From assembly GCA_016748015.1 (NCBI GenBank), contig JAAOMT010000328.1, forward strand, positions 1 to 64,000: DNA of 64,000 nt. Direction: 5' to 3'. Shown here one piece after another: positions 50,185 to 62,436 of this stretch (position 1 is the first letter of the stretch; the number at the start of each line of letters is the position of its first letter). The notes beneath the pieces were generated by a model. It searched no databases. It was given only the letters and a program-made list of their open reading frames with translations, and had not been told where the DNA came from. The position numbers and the translations under genes are program-made. Origin of the DNA: Geosiphon pyriformis. Lineage: Eukaryota > Glomeromycota > Glomeromycetes > Archaeosporales > Geosiphonaceae.

Positions 50185-53100
50185 ATATTTTGTTCTATTT
50201 TTTGCACACACTTGTTGAAATATGACTAAATTGTAATCTGTAACCAACTATTAGTTGCAAAACAACAAACACCAAATATAGAAACTATTTATTAAACATA
50301 GTTTTCTTCAAAACCAGATTTGTAAAAAACTTAATATCTAAGTGAGCCTTAGTAATACTTGGTTTAGAAAGACCATTTAAGACAAAAAAAATATCCAATT
50401 ATCTATGTAACTTACTTTTTTTAACAATTGAAATATTTGACTTACTTATTACTAAATGAGAAATTTTTACTCTTTAATTAATAGATATAATAATCATTTT
50501 ATTTGTATTAATTAAAATATTATTAATTCAAAAAAATTTATTAGCTATGTTTAGAATATGCTAAATAGCAGTCATGTCATTTTTAATCCAAATTGTGTTA
50601 TCTATAAAAGCTTTTGTTCTCAGAAAAAATAATATGCTACCTTTGAAATTTTACTTGTCAGTCCATATAAAAAATTTTGAATTCAATCTATAGTTATACA
50701 AACTGTTATGTTTTTTAATCTCATAGAGCAAAAAGTTATAAAAAATTATCTACAACAAAGGTGAAAATATTTTACTCTAATCCAGTCTATTATAAACAGT
50801 ATATTTTTTTATAAGTCCAAAATTTGTTATTACTTAATTGATTTAATTATTGTGTATATTTTTAAAAATTTTTATAAAACAAAAATACATCTTGATCCTA
50901 GTTAAACTGTTTTTTAAATAATACTACTCAATAAAATTATATGCTTTATGCATGTCCTAAAAAACTAGTTACAGTTTTTGTCTTTTTCTAATATATTTTT
51001 AATAATAAAACCAACAGTAAAAATTAGAATTTAGATAGACATGTTTTTTAAAACTAAGAAATTATTATTATATAAGATGTTAAAATTACTACAGACTAAA
51101 AAAATCTTATTTGAAAAAATCTTAAATAAAATTTTTCAGGCTGTTTCAATTAAGGCTATTAGCTAAATATTTGTAAAAGTTTTTTTCCAATCATATAACT
51201 TTGGTATTATAAAAATTTAGGCTTTTTTTTACTATGTAAGAACCATGTCTAACATTAAATACACATTAAAAATATCCAATAAACCACCCAAAACTTGTAT
51301 ATTATCATGTTTTTAGAGCTCATTAAAAATAATAAAGAAACTAATGGCTTTTTTATCAAGTAAATTCTTAACAACTTGCAAGAACTTATCAACTTTAATA
51401 TTATTTATAATTTTTGAAAAAACATTATTATTAATATAATTCAGAGAAGCATATTAATTAGACTATCTATTAAACAGAATACCAGGCATCACATACTTTT
51501 TCATCTATTCTTTTATAATTATGTCAATCATAAACTTGATTTTACATAGCTTTAGAATTAAATTATTATTAATTATCAAATAATTAAGTACCACTTTTTA
51601 AAATGACCAATCCAGAATATTCCTAATCATTCTTCTCTTATTAGAACAAAAATTTTTTATATGCTTATTAATAGTCTTTTTAATGAGATTATCTTAGACA
51701 ACTTTAAATTTATAATACTTGAATTTATAATATTCTTTCTTAATTCTCAACAAATAAGTAAAATTTCCTTCAAACTTATGTTATTGTCAATCATAATATG
51801 CAATCTAAAGATCTTTTTTTTGTTAATATTAGTTTAAATATTAATGAGACAATCAGTTTTTGAATTTTGTTTTAAATCTAAATTTTTTATAATTTTGACC
51901 ACTAATAATTTTAGCTTGAAAAACTTAGATAAGTGTTTATTTTTTAATCATTCAAATTCACTAAACCAAAGTTTAAAAAACATCTTATTAGCAGAGTTTA
52001 CTACTATTTTCTTTAGAATTTTTTATATAGTATCCAAATTATTACAATATTTTGCATTATTAAATCCAGCTATTTTTCTTAAGAATTTGTTTAATAAGCA
52101 CTTTCTAAACTGTAATTACTTACTGACTTTAATATTCTTAATTTTAAACTTCTATTTATCTTTATTAGCCTGCTTATAATCATTATTAAGACAAATATTT
52201 AAGAAACCACTCAAGCTAATTACAACCAAAACTGTCTTGTAATTGATATTAAAAAACTTAGACACAATGTTAATTTCATAATCAGCAACTGCAAATGCCA
52301 GATTTTGGTTCACAAAATAAAATTAATAACTTTCTTAACACTTTTAAAATTACTTTAGGTAAAAGTTTTGGCTAATAAATATTTATTAAATAAGTTAATT
52401 AAGCTTAAATTTACATAAAACCTAAAACTTACACTTTTTTTTAAACTGTTTTTATTGAAATTTTTGCTTAATACCATGAAAGTATTAAAGTTTCAGTCTT
52501 AACAATAAAGAAATTAATTTTTAATGCTTGATCAAATCTAGTTTTAGCAAAAGCAACTGTATACAAACTTAAAATTATAACTAATAATTTATCCTTAAAC
52601 AAAAGCTAAATTAAAATAATTTAACCAAGAATTCTTTCTACTTTTGAAACATAATAAGCCAGAGAATTGTTTACAATAATTGTCATTCCAGTATCAAAAA
52701 AGCCTTTGTTTAAACCAGATGTAAAAATTTTTATTTCATCAAACTTACTTACTATCTATAGTCTAATACTAGACTTCAATTTTGTTTTTATAATAATAGA
52801 AATTATATTATCTAATTCTGTATGCCAATGAACTATGTTCTCTTGTTTAGCAAAAATATTGATATTATAAATATTACACATAGCAATTTTTTAGATTAAA
52901 TCAATTATTAAGATGAAACAACCATAAAAAAACCTAAACCAGCACACAATTAATCCAATTTCACTAATATTAAACCAATTGAACTTTAAGAACCACTATT
53001 TTTAATTTTAAGCCACTTATTTTGATGATCAGAATTTTTAATCTACTTAAATTCAAATTTAAAGCCTTTTTATTTTTAACTAAAAAAAAAAAAACAAGTA

Positions 53101-54943
53101 ATACAGATGAGTTATTCAAAATTATATCCAAATCCAAATTTGAATTCAATAATACAAACACAATAGGAGAAAGGAACTGAGAAATAAATGCCAAAAGTAT
53201 TAGATTCACAAAACTTAATTTTTGCACAATATTAAATATTTGATCTGCCAAAAGCTTTAAGGAACACTCCAAAAATGCCAAGCAGGCACTAATAAATAAA
53301 TTGTCTTGAATAACTAGAAGACTCTCTTTAATATGTGTTGTATTAGAAAAAAAGAAACCAGAACCAGAATTAAAACAAGTATTATTAAAAAAGACAGCAA
53401 ACAAAACTACTTAAGTCTAAAATTTGCCACTAAATGCAGTAAAATGGAAAATAAAAACACTTTTTTTAGCATACAGTCTGGCCAACTAAAGATGATTCTC
53501 TTCTGAAGCAACTCTTTTATAAATTTTTTTAGGAAACAAAACAAATATATCTAATATATTATACTCTAAAGCCAAATGTTCAAAACATCTATACTTTTTA
53601 CAATAAACCAAATCTAATCTAGTTTAAAAGAATTTCATATTACCAAAAATTGGCTTTGTACAAAAAATAGCTTTAAGTTTCTTATTCATTTTAAAATTAA
53701 TCACAGTATATTAAATTCTATTGCCAATATCAAATAATCAATTAATGATACAAATTTTTTTACCAGTTTTCTCCAATAAAACACTTAAATTATGAACAAT
53801 TGTTTCTACTGGCAAAGTAAACAAAAGCATTCTAAACCAACTCCTTAACATTCAGATATCACAATCTCTTATGGCTTTGGCTAAATACACTGAATTTTTT
53901 CTGATTAAAAATGACCACTTTGGTACCAATTGATCTGTCTGTTCCAATTTAGTAAACTCTATTATAGCTTTTTGCTATAGTTTAATCAATTATAAATAGA
54001 TTGACACTACTTGACCAAACTCAAAGAAAACTACAGTAATTATTTTTTTTAGTGTATCTATAAGAATCTTTTTAATAACTACAATCTAATCTGAATAAAT
54101 TTTTTGTCTTTTAAAATTGGTGTTTACAATAATCTTTTTTTTTTGGTTAATAATATAGTCTTTTTTATGCTCTTTTCTAATATAAACATAAATTAAATAA
54201 TCTTTTTAAATTTTGAAAAGATAGTGGCTTCTTCTCTAAATCTATTAACTAATGAAAATTTTTTTTAATTACTTAAGTTTTTGCAGTTACCAATTTATTT
54301 TCTATTGTTAAGAGATTAATATTCAATACAAACGATTTTTTGACAGCTATTTTAACCTAAGTTTTTACTATATTTGGGTTAATTTACTTTCTATTAAGAA
54401 ATATCAAAAAGAAAAAAGAGGAGTTCTATATTCTTATTTATTTCATAATCAATTATACCAATAGGAAAACCATAATTCAAGTCAGTATTGATTCTCTTAG
54501 CATTAGAAGTTGTTGCAACTAAGCCAAAAAAAAACTACCACTAGCATTCATTAATGTATTACTAGCTTTACTGTTATTAAACTCACTATTTATATTCGAA
54601 TATATATTATTGTCAAGACTAGGTTTGACCAGAGAAAATTTTTTTTTATTACTCAAGTGTTTAATATTATTCACAAAACCTTCTTTTTTTGAGAGAAAAT
54701 ATTTCTAATTGGATCATAAAAAACTTTTTTGGGTGCCTTTTTTTAGACATATTGTTATTTAAAACAATCTTTAAGTTTATCACAAAAAAATTATTAATTT
54801 AAGAAATATTGAAAGTGATATTACTAGAAAATTAAAAATAAAAAAACTTTTTTTTTCAAAAATTGCTCTTTGAAAAATTTTAAATAAAAGAAAGGAAAAA
54901 GTTTTTTTTTTAGTTCTTTATTTTAATTTTATGTTTTAAATAT
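50185..54943. other. Decayed repeat DNA, family not recognised
   Basis: The plus strand is richer in A and C than in T and G, as in the plus-orientation coding strand of the intact element. This suggests old plus-orientation mobile DNA, but I could not match any segment to gag, pol or LINE domains. The longer frames (51,844-52,179 plus; 52,970-53,404 minus) are hydrophobic and look like chance frames in AT-rich DNA. Confidence 0.4.
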
Positions 54944-55288
54944 TGTTACGAGATGGTTTTCTTGGTATATTTAATTGCCAATATCCCATTTTAAATGCAA
55001 TCAGTTTCTCATGAGTTCCTCAATTCTATTTGTGTGATAATGTCATTGTTATACTAAAGGCTTTCTTTTTAATGTTGCAATGTAAGTTATTTCTCAATTT
55101 TTAATTGTTATGTGTGTTTATGTACTCCTTTCAAGAGGCTGAACTGAAATCTACCTGCTGTTTGGGGTCTTTTCTGAGGCTATCCTTGTAATTGCCTGAT
55201 GTGTTTTTCTAATCTAGAAACATGAAATGTTAATGGCCTTTAACACTTTTTCTAATTCTCACAATAAAGCTTTTATCAATTAGTAACA
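54944..55288. repeat. Possible short solo LTR
   Basis: A 345-bp piece with a more balanced composition starts TGTTACGAGATGG and ends TTAGTAACA, giving the TG...CA termini and a 6-bp inverted TGTTAC/GTAACA pair typical of LTRs. No target duplication is seen (AATAT before, ACATG after), so the call is weak. Confidence 0.25.
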
Positions 55289-55849
55289 ACATGAATAATT
55301 TTGATCAGGGATTATTTTTTCAAGAGATTCAGCTAATGAATGATAGTTTCATTCAATAAATAATACAAGTAAGTTTCTTAATACATTGGATTTAGTTTTT
55401 AATATTCTTTTTTATTTCTTTTTAATTAAAGATTTTTGTGGATATTTATTTTTAAAAGTAAAAACTAGAAGATAATTAAAATGGAACTGTTAAATGAATT
55501 GTTTTGTTGGATGATATTGGATCTATTGCTTGATAAGTTATGATTTTTATTACTTGATTAACTTTTCTCAAGATTAAAGCTACTGTATATATACATGTTT
55601 GTAGTTCTACAAGAAAACACATTGTAAAACTTTCTTTTTGATATTTCAATCTGGTGTTTGCTGCTATCACCAGTTGGTGTTGGCTGCTATTGTAAACTGG
55701 TGCTTGCCACTATCGCGAAATGGTGTTTTGCTACTATGTTAATTATTACTTTTCTAAGATTATTACTGTGTTATATTATGATTAAATAGTTTATATTATT
55801 TTTATGATTCTTTTGCTAAATTCTTAAACCATAATATTATTCTTTCCTT

Positions 55850-56330
55850 TCAAAATTGAGCTCTGTCAAAATTGAAGTTAATTTTTTTATTAAATTCTAA
55901 ATTACTATAGTGGTCCAATACTGTGTTATTAATTTGTTGTTGTAATTCTTGAAATTGCAAGTTGGTAAGTCGTCTAATTAAATCAATTCCAATTCTGTCA
56001 AATGACTGTCCAACTTTTATTGGTCTTAATAATTCCATTGTTTTTGCTCCTCCTCTTTATTGGCATGAGTCACAATTTCTTATGTATTGAATTATGTCTG
56101 AACTCATTTTTGGCCAATAGTAATGGCTAGTTGCATGTTGAATAGTTGCTGTTTTTCCAAAGTGGCCTAAATGAATATCTGAGTGCATGTTAAATAAGAT
56201 AATTTTTTTTTCATCCAAGGTTATAACTCTTAATGGATTATCTGGATTTTGTCAATTCTGGTAATAAAGTATGTGATTTTGGATGAAATAGTGTTTTGCT
56301 AATTTTTGGAGCTTAATTAGCTCTTTTACT
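55850..56330 (-). pseudogene. Integrase, zinc-binding domain with catalytic core lost
   Basis: HSDIHLGHFGKTATIQHATS, YYWPKMSSDIIQYIRNCDSC shows the HHCC zinc finger. The start of the catalytic core follows (IKVGQSFDRIGIDLIRRL), but the sequence then switches to LQFQELQQQINNTVLDHY, which is not integrase core. The second Asp and the Glu are therefore missing, so the copy could not integrate by itself. Confidence 0.7.
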
Positions 56331-56430
56331 GGCATTTCTTTGTCTATTTGTAGTGTTTCCAAGTATTGGCTGAGGTTTTTGTAAAAGTGGTTGTTCATTG
56401 TTGTCATAGCAGGTGGGTTGGTGATTTTTA

Positions 56431-56895
56431 TGTGTGTCTCATTCTTGACAAACAGTTAGCATTAGCATTTTTGGTACTTTCTTTGTATTTGATAATATAA
56501 TTATATGGTGCTAACGTTTGTGACCATCTGGCATATTTTTCTTTTAGTGTTTTCTTGTTATTTAACCAGACCAGACCTCTATGATCTGTGGTAATCTCAA
56601 AAAGTTGGTACTGTAAATATGTGTCAAAGTAAACACAACTCCAGACTACTGCTAAGCATTCAAGTTCATGTGCTGCATAGTTTTGCTCTGTCATATTGAG
56701 ACTTTTGCTGACATAAGTGATTACATGTTTTCTTCTATTATCATTTTTTTGTGACAGAATAGCTCCAAGTCCAGTTCCAGAGACATCTATAGCCAAAATG
56801 AATTTCTTGTTGAAATTTGGATAGATCATTATTGGTAATTCAATGAGCTTTTGTCTAAGGTACTCAAAAGCTTTTTGTTGTGCTTCAGTCTATTC
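56431..56895 (-). pseudogene. Retrotransposon RNase H domain
   Basis: KKFILAIDVSGTGLGAILSQ, HVITYVSKSLNMTEQNYAAH, ELECLAVVWSCVYF, FEITTDHRGLVWL and ARWSQTLAPYNYIIKYK are the Ty3/Gypsy RNase H blocks with Asp, Glu and Asp in place. It stays open for 134 codons; a TAG where the RT-to-RNase H tether normally has Trp (KFE-stop-TEAQQKAFEYL) lies just upstream. Confidence 0.8.
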
Positions 56896-57099
56896 AAATT
56901 TCACATTTTTGGATAGTAGATAATTAAGGGGTTTGGTGATGTTTAAAAAGTTTTCTACAAAGTGGCAGTAGTAAGATGTGAGTTCTAAAAAGCTTCTAAC
57001 TTCTAAAATGTTTTGAGATACTAGAAAATTTTTCGCTTTGTCTATTTTTGATGGATCTAGTTTTATTCTATCTTTTCCAACTATGTGTTCTAAAAATGC

Positions 57100-57780
57100 T
57101 AGCTCATTTTTCTAGATTTAGTTTAAGTTCAGTGTATCTCAATCTCTCAAAAACTTGTTGCAAATGTTGAAGATGATTTGTGAATTTTGACAAAAAAACA
57201 TTTGTATCATCCAAGTAGACAACAACAGATTGCCACAGAATTCTGGAGTAAATTACATCCATTAGTCTTTGGAATGTTATGGGAGTGTTTGTCAATTCAA
57301 ATAGTATTACATTGAACTCATAATTGCCATTTTGTGTTGTAAATGCTATTTTATGCCTGTCCTTTGGGTCCATTTTCACTTGCCAGTACCCACTGATCAA
57401 GTCCAGTGTAGAAAACCATTTTGCTCCTCAAAAAATGTCGAAGATTTTGTCAATTAACAGTATTGGGTATGAGTCTTTGGTTATTTTGCTGTTTAGTTTG
57501 TGATAGTCAATGCAAAATCTAATTTTTTCATTTTTTTTCCTTACTAAAACAACTGGTAAGAACTATGGGCTCATTGATAATTGGATTATTTCTTTTTTCA
57601 ACATGCTTTAGACTTCTTCTCTGATAAAATTATGCTCCATTGGTGGGACATGGTAAGCACATTGTTTTTCAGGTCTGGTGTCTCCAGTGGGGATTTGATG
57701 TTGAACCAAGTTGGTTCTTCCAAATTCACCATTTTGTGAAAATATATCAGAGTATTTTAAAATTAATGCTTTTAATTGTC
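57100..57780 (-). pseudogene. Retrotransposon reverse transcriptase
   Basis: Blocks in order: FLPVVLVRKKNEKIRFCIDY, HKLNSKITKDSYPI, AKWFSTLDLISGYWQVKMD, HKIAFTTQNGNYEFNVILFE, TNTPITFQRLMDVIY and SVVVYLDDTNVF with the YxDD catalytic motif. Stops occur before SMLKKEII, in SP-stop-FLPVV (where the family has Trp), in F-stop-GAKWF and after LNLEK. It is a Ty3/Gypsy RT, not functional as written. Confidence 0.85.
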
Positions 57781-58309
57781 ATTGTTGGTTAGGATCCATT
57801 GTTCTAATGTTTAATTTGGCCAATTCTTCTAGCGTAAATTGATAGCATTCTAATAGTTGTTGCCAATTTATTGAAGTAAGTTTACAGTAGAGGGTAATTT
57901 CTGAGAAATTTAGAATTTTTTGTGGTATTAACGCGTTTTCTAGCTCCATTCCAAGGTATTCAATGATGGTATTTTCTGGAATATAGACAGATTCTTTTGT
58001 GGTGTTTGTAATAGAAATTTTTATCCATTGAGCTTTATTAGCTGGAATAAAAAGGTTAGTAAGTCCTATGAGAAACTGTTGGCAAGTTTCTGGATAGGGC
58101 TCAAATATTAGGTCTTTTTCTTTAATTGTTCTTTTTATTCTTATTTCTGATTTTCCATATGATAGGAGCATAATAGACTGCTCAGTTTTAATTACTTCGT
58201 CTTTTTCCTCTATTGTTTCAGCAAAATTTGCTTCAATTCTTTTTTCTGTCGATCCAAAACCAAAAGTTTTTCTCATTGTTTGTAATAATTCCTCATGATT
58301 TTTCACTGA

Positions 58310-58640
58310 CATGAATTTTCCAATTTTTACCAATGGTAGGAAAATTGCTTGTGCAATTTTTTTTTTAGATTCAATAGTATAAGGCTTTTCTGAATTGTTT
58401 TGTAGCAAAACCATCAAATTTCTAATGTATTCAGAGTCAATTACTCCTCCTTGAATGCTTATTCCTTTTTTTGTGAGGCTTGATCGCAACATTATTTGAA
58501 ATATTATTCCTAACAGAATTTTAACCACTATTTTCAGGTCGATTTTGGTGATGCTTTTGGGTGGTAATGTTGTAGATTTGTCTTCTGGATAATGTAGATC
58601 AAATCCAGTATTGGTTAAATGGGCTCTTTTGGATATTATT
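58310..58640 (-). pseudogene. dUTPase domain of the minus-strand retrotransposon
   Basis: Trimeric dUTPase motifs in order: LTNTGFDLHYP (motif 1), IMLRSSLTKKGI (motif 2, RSSLxxKG), QGGVIDSEYIRNLMVLL (motif 3, with the dUTP-binding Asp), then PYTIESKKKIAQAIFLPLVK (motif 4 region). The usual YxG of motif 3 is YIR here. dUTPase converts dUTP to dUMP and keeps uracil out of cDNA. It lies between protease/Cys-rich region and RT, the same order as in the plus element. Confidence 0.8.
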
Positions 58641-59490
58641 CCTAAGTGCCTGTTGTCAAAGTATCAGATGTTAATCACCTGTTCTAGGTTGGTATAGGCT
58701 ACAAATTTTTCTAATTCAGGACCATCAGGTAAGTTTTGTTGATTTATTGATTGATTTTGAGACTGCTGATTTTCAATTTCCATTTTTTTTTCTAAGTCTC
58801 TTTTGTCTTGACACTCTTCACAGTACTGATTTTGGTACAAGATAAGACAGTTTTCACAGAGGTAAGTGTTAATTTGGGCGAGGTATTGTTCTTGCTCTTG
58901 TTGAGTGAAGCATAGTTGTTAGTAGTAGTCCTGGAATTCATCTACTGGGTTGAACATGTTGTAGCTAGTGACTTTGTTAGCTACTTTGGTTAACTCTTTC
59001 CAATGTTGTATTTCTTCGACAATTCTTCCTCTTACTTTGGCCTATGCAGTGTTGTACAACTTGTTTTTGTCATGTGGGTAATATTGTAGTCTTTTTAATG
59101 CTCTGTTAAACACTGCTTTGAATGGCATTCCTTCTCTTATCCAGTCACAGATGAAGATCATGTATTGACAAGTTGCATCACATGTTCCTTTTCTGTCTGG
59201 TATGTTATTTCAGTTGCACCCTCTTGGTAATGGTTCTCCACAAGTGAGACATGGTTTCTTGTCCCATTTTCCATGTCTTTCTGGATAACTGTATTTTTCT
59301 TTGTTACAATAGTTACAATAGTAGTGGGTGGGATTTCTTGGGTCTTTGTCTGGTATGCTGCATGCAGTCATAGATGAGAGTTTTTTCTTGCAAACTGAAC
59401 ATTCTAGCTTTGGTCTGTGTTACTGGTGGTTTTTTCGTGGACTTACCTGGTTTCATTTGGATTTTTCTTCACTGATCCATATTGGTATGG

Positions 59491-60016
59491 TGTTACCAGT
59501 AGAATTTTAGCTATTAATTAGCAAGAAAATTACCCTTATAATTCTTATAATTAATTAGTATATTAATATCATTTCAAATTATCATTTATTATTTAATCAA
59601 TTATCACATATTACAATTCAATTAAATAATCCAATTAGTATAACAGAAAGTAGAATGATCAAATTACACAATACTCTGAACTTTGTAACATTCTAAAATT
59701 CGCCAAAATTTATAAGAAATTCGCCGAAATTTACAAAAATTTGCTGAAATTATGAATAATTCACCCAAATTAATCAATAGTTCAGCGAAATAACTTGTAG
59801 TTCATCAAAATGTATCTTTAGTTTACCAAAATTTGAGCAAAGAGAAAAAGTGCAAGTTCATAGACTAGTACTACAACAAGTTGTATAAAAGAAGAGTTTT
59901 TTTCTTCAAGAAAATGTATCTTACTTTAGATTTATTACTTAGAACCATTTCTACACACACAAAAAAAAATAAATATCAAATAATTCAAAAAACCAAATTC
60001 TTTAATTATTGCACTT
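59491..60016 (+). repeat. LTR family B, 5' copy, cut by the N gap
   Basis: TGTTACCAGTAGAATTTTAG and about 525 following bases align with the solo LTR at 45,712. That copy is about 961 bp long. If this one were full length it would end near 60,451, which is past the gag start at 60,399, so the N run is probably not true to scale. Confidence 0.8.
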
Positions 60017-60398
60017 NNNNNNNNNNNNNNNNNNNNNNNNNNNNNNNNNNNNNNNNNNNNNNNNNNNNNNNNNNNNNNNNNNNNNNNNNNNNNNNNNNNN
60101 NNNNNNNNNNNNNNNNNNNNNNNNNNNNNNNNNNNNNNNNNNNNNNNNNNNNNNNNNNNNNNNNNNNNNNNNNNNNNNNNNNNNNNNNNNNNNNNNNNNN
60201 NNNNNNNNNNNNNNNNNNNNNNNNNNNNNNNNNNNNNNNNNNNNNNNNNNNNNNNNNNNNNNNNNNNNNNNNNNNNNNNNNNNNNNNNNNNNNNNNNNNN
60301 NNNNNNNNNNNNNNNNNNNNNNNNNNNNNNNNNNNNNNNNNNNNNNNNNNNNNNNNNNNNNNNNNNNNNNNNNNNNNNNNNNNNNNNNNNNNNNNNNN
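60017..60398. other. Assembly gap (run of N)
   Basis: 382 undetermined bases between the LTR and the first readable gag codon. It falls in repeated DNA, where assemblies commonly break. Confidence 0.99.
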
Positions 60399-61767
60399 AG
60401 ACACAGCAACTCTAGAGTATTACCAGTCAATTTACACCCACTGCAAACAAAGATTCAACATTCCAGACGGAATTGAAGTTGTCAAGAAATCAGTATACCA
60501 ATATATTGAAAACTGCATCAACAATTATCTTTTTGGAAACTACAACATTTTAGAAGTTAGAAGCAATCTCTACAATAATTTAGTGCACTATTCACAATTG
60601 GAAACAGAAGACCTGAACAGTGAAACACTTGCTACCTACTTCCAAGAACTTAATTTTAACATTATTGAGTATTGTGAAGAAAAATACCCAGTACAGTCTA
60701 AATACTCTTTTGACTTTGAATCAGAGACAGAAATAAGCAACAAAGACAAACAAAAATTGAAGCAATACTCAAGAACCATGCCAAACACTCCAATACTACA
60801 AAAGACAACTGCCAAACACTTGCAAACATCTGAACAAGGAACCAGTGTCAAATTACTACTTTCTATTACACCATTTCCAATTTCACTTGTTCAATTACAA
60901 ATACCAAGTTCACCACTTAACCATTTCTCCAGACCAGAAGATTTTCAGTCATCTAGAAATCTTATTCAACAACAGGAACCAATATCAACAAGTGCCAATA
61001 TCATTGATTACTTACAGGAAAACAAAAGTAATCATTCAGAAAGCTTGGAAAGTGAAAAAACTGAATCAGAACCAGAAAAAATTACAGAAAACGAAAAAGA
61101 AATGGCAACTGTTTACATTGCAAAAATCCCAGAATTCACTGGTGAAGACAATGATACCAGTCCTCAAAAATGGTTTGACAAAGTTCAAAAAGCAGGAGAT
61201 GCAAATGGTTGGATCACAGCAAGAATGCTCAAAGCAATTCCCTACTTTCTCCAAGGAACAGCAGAAGAATGGTTTGAAAACTTAGAAGAACCATTTGAAA
61301 ACTGGCAAGCATTTAAAGATGCTTTTTTACAACAATTTACTGACAACAATACCTCTATCACTCTTAGAAACTGCTTTCACAATATTAAACAAGAAACATC
61401 TAAAACTGTTATGACCTATCTTGGAAGATTTAACAAACTTCTCAGACAAATCCGACAATTGGAAACCAATGACTACTATTCTGATGCTCAAATTCTGGAT
61501 CAGTTTATAGCAAGGTTAAAAGACAAACTGATTAAGAAAGTCTGTCCACATACTCCAGCAGACTTAGCAACTGCTATTAGACATGCAAAGAGCTATGAAA
61601 TAGCAATAGAAGAAGCAAATCACACCAAGCTTGTAAACCTTGCAATTGGAGAAACCAGCTCAGCAGCTGAAAAAAAGATAGACCAATTCACAAAAAAGAT
61701 TGAAAGCTACTTCACAAACCAACAACAACAGCAACAACAACCACAAAGATATCAACTCCCACAATGA
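60399..61767 (+). pseudogene. gag of the plus-strand Ty3/Gypsy element
   Basis: An open frame of about 455 codons enters from the gap (DTATLEYYQSIYTHCKQRFN) and stays open to 61,767. The capsid-type core is clear: MATVYIAKIPEFTGEDNDTS, PQKWFDKVQKAGDANGW, YFLQGTAEEWFENLEEPFEN, WQAFKDAFLQQFTD, VMTYLGRFNKLLRQIRQLE. Gag forms the particle that packages element RNA. A Gln-rich run (about codons 610-620 of the frame, CAACAGCAACAAC) precedes a TGA where the frame continues (RSQNNFESS). The gap hides its start. Confidence 0.8.
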
Positions 61768-62436
61768 CGCAGCCAAAACAATTTTGAATCATCTTCCAAC
61801 AACCAACCTCAAAATTGTCATTATTGTGGAATTCCAGAACACTGGAAACGAGATTATAGGAAATTACAAAGAGACCAACAAAACAGGAGTAATTAACATT
61901 ACGTTTCATCACAACAATCTTATTACCAATCTCCACCACCAACCTACTATTCACCAAGACCACAAAATCAAAACAGTTACTATTCACCAGCTCCACAACC
62001 AATACAGCAACAATATTAGCAACCTTTACCAATTCAGCCATATCAGACACCATCCACTTAACAATATCAAGTACCAGCAAGAAAATTGGTTCAACATAAC
62101 CAATTCACACCCCAAAATCAATTGCAGAGTAACCACAATAGAATCAATTCAAATAACCAGTTGGTTCTCTGAAATTCTGGTCAGCAAAAACCCAATCACT
62201 ATTACACTCAACCCAGTTATCTTACAATACCAGAGGAATCGGATTTTTAACAAACTGCACTTTCTGAAGGTGAAGTTGCAGCACCAAGATTAAACCCTTC
62301 CAATCACACCATTCTATCAGCTCAAATTGCCCAAAATGCCAATCTGTCAAATATATTTCCATTTGAATTTGAAGCAAATGAATCACCATTTCTGCTTAGT
62401 AATGCAGCAGTCAATGAACAGAAAGCAATTACTACT
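61768..62436 (+). pseudogene. Nucleocapsid/linker region, stops in frame
   Basis: In the gag frame the zinc knuckle reads CHYCGIPEHWKRDY; the last Cys of the CX2CX4HX4C pattern is Tyr. A Gln/Pro/Tyr-rich linker follows (SYYQSPPPTYYSPRPQNQ). Five in-frame stops are seen after the first TGA, at QNRSN-stop, QQY-stop, PST-stop, LVL-stop and SDF-stop. All could come from Gln or Arg codons by one C-to-T change. Confidence 0.7.

Larger units (their letters stand above)
55850..59490 (-). mobile_element. Ty3/Gypsy element, 5'-truncated, dUTPase-RT-RNase H-integrase part
   Basis: Reading downward on the minus strand: a Cys-rich region (about 59,430-58,960; CSVCKKKLSSM, YYCNYCNKEKY, CLTCGEPLPRGC), a dUTPase (about 58,640-58,310), a linker, reverse transcriptase (about 57,780-57,100), RNase H (56,895-56,431) and the integrase zinc-binding region (about 56,300-56,050). 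Stops and some frameshifts interrupt it. Its gag and protease are missing because the plus-strand LTR at 59,491 begins exactly where it ends. No 3' LTR was recognised. Confidence 0.8.

Noticed and set aside
51844-52179. 111-codon plus-strand hydrophobic frame
   Set aside because: Phe/Leu/Asn-rich composition expected of AT-rich DNA, with no motif.
52970-53404. 144-codon minus-strand hydrophobic frame
   Set aside because: It looks membrane-like only because TTT, CTT and ATT codons dominate; no homologous motif and decayed surroundings.
59881-60398. Coding frame running through the LTR and the N gap into gag
   Set aside because: The first part is LTR sequence and the middle is undetermined, so the joined frame is an artefact of the gap.
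61700-62293. 197-codon frame overlapping the nucleocapsid region
   Set aside because: It is a shifted frame of the gag linker; the true gag frame carries the zinc knuckle and continues to the protease.
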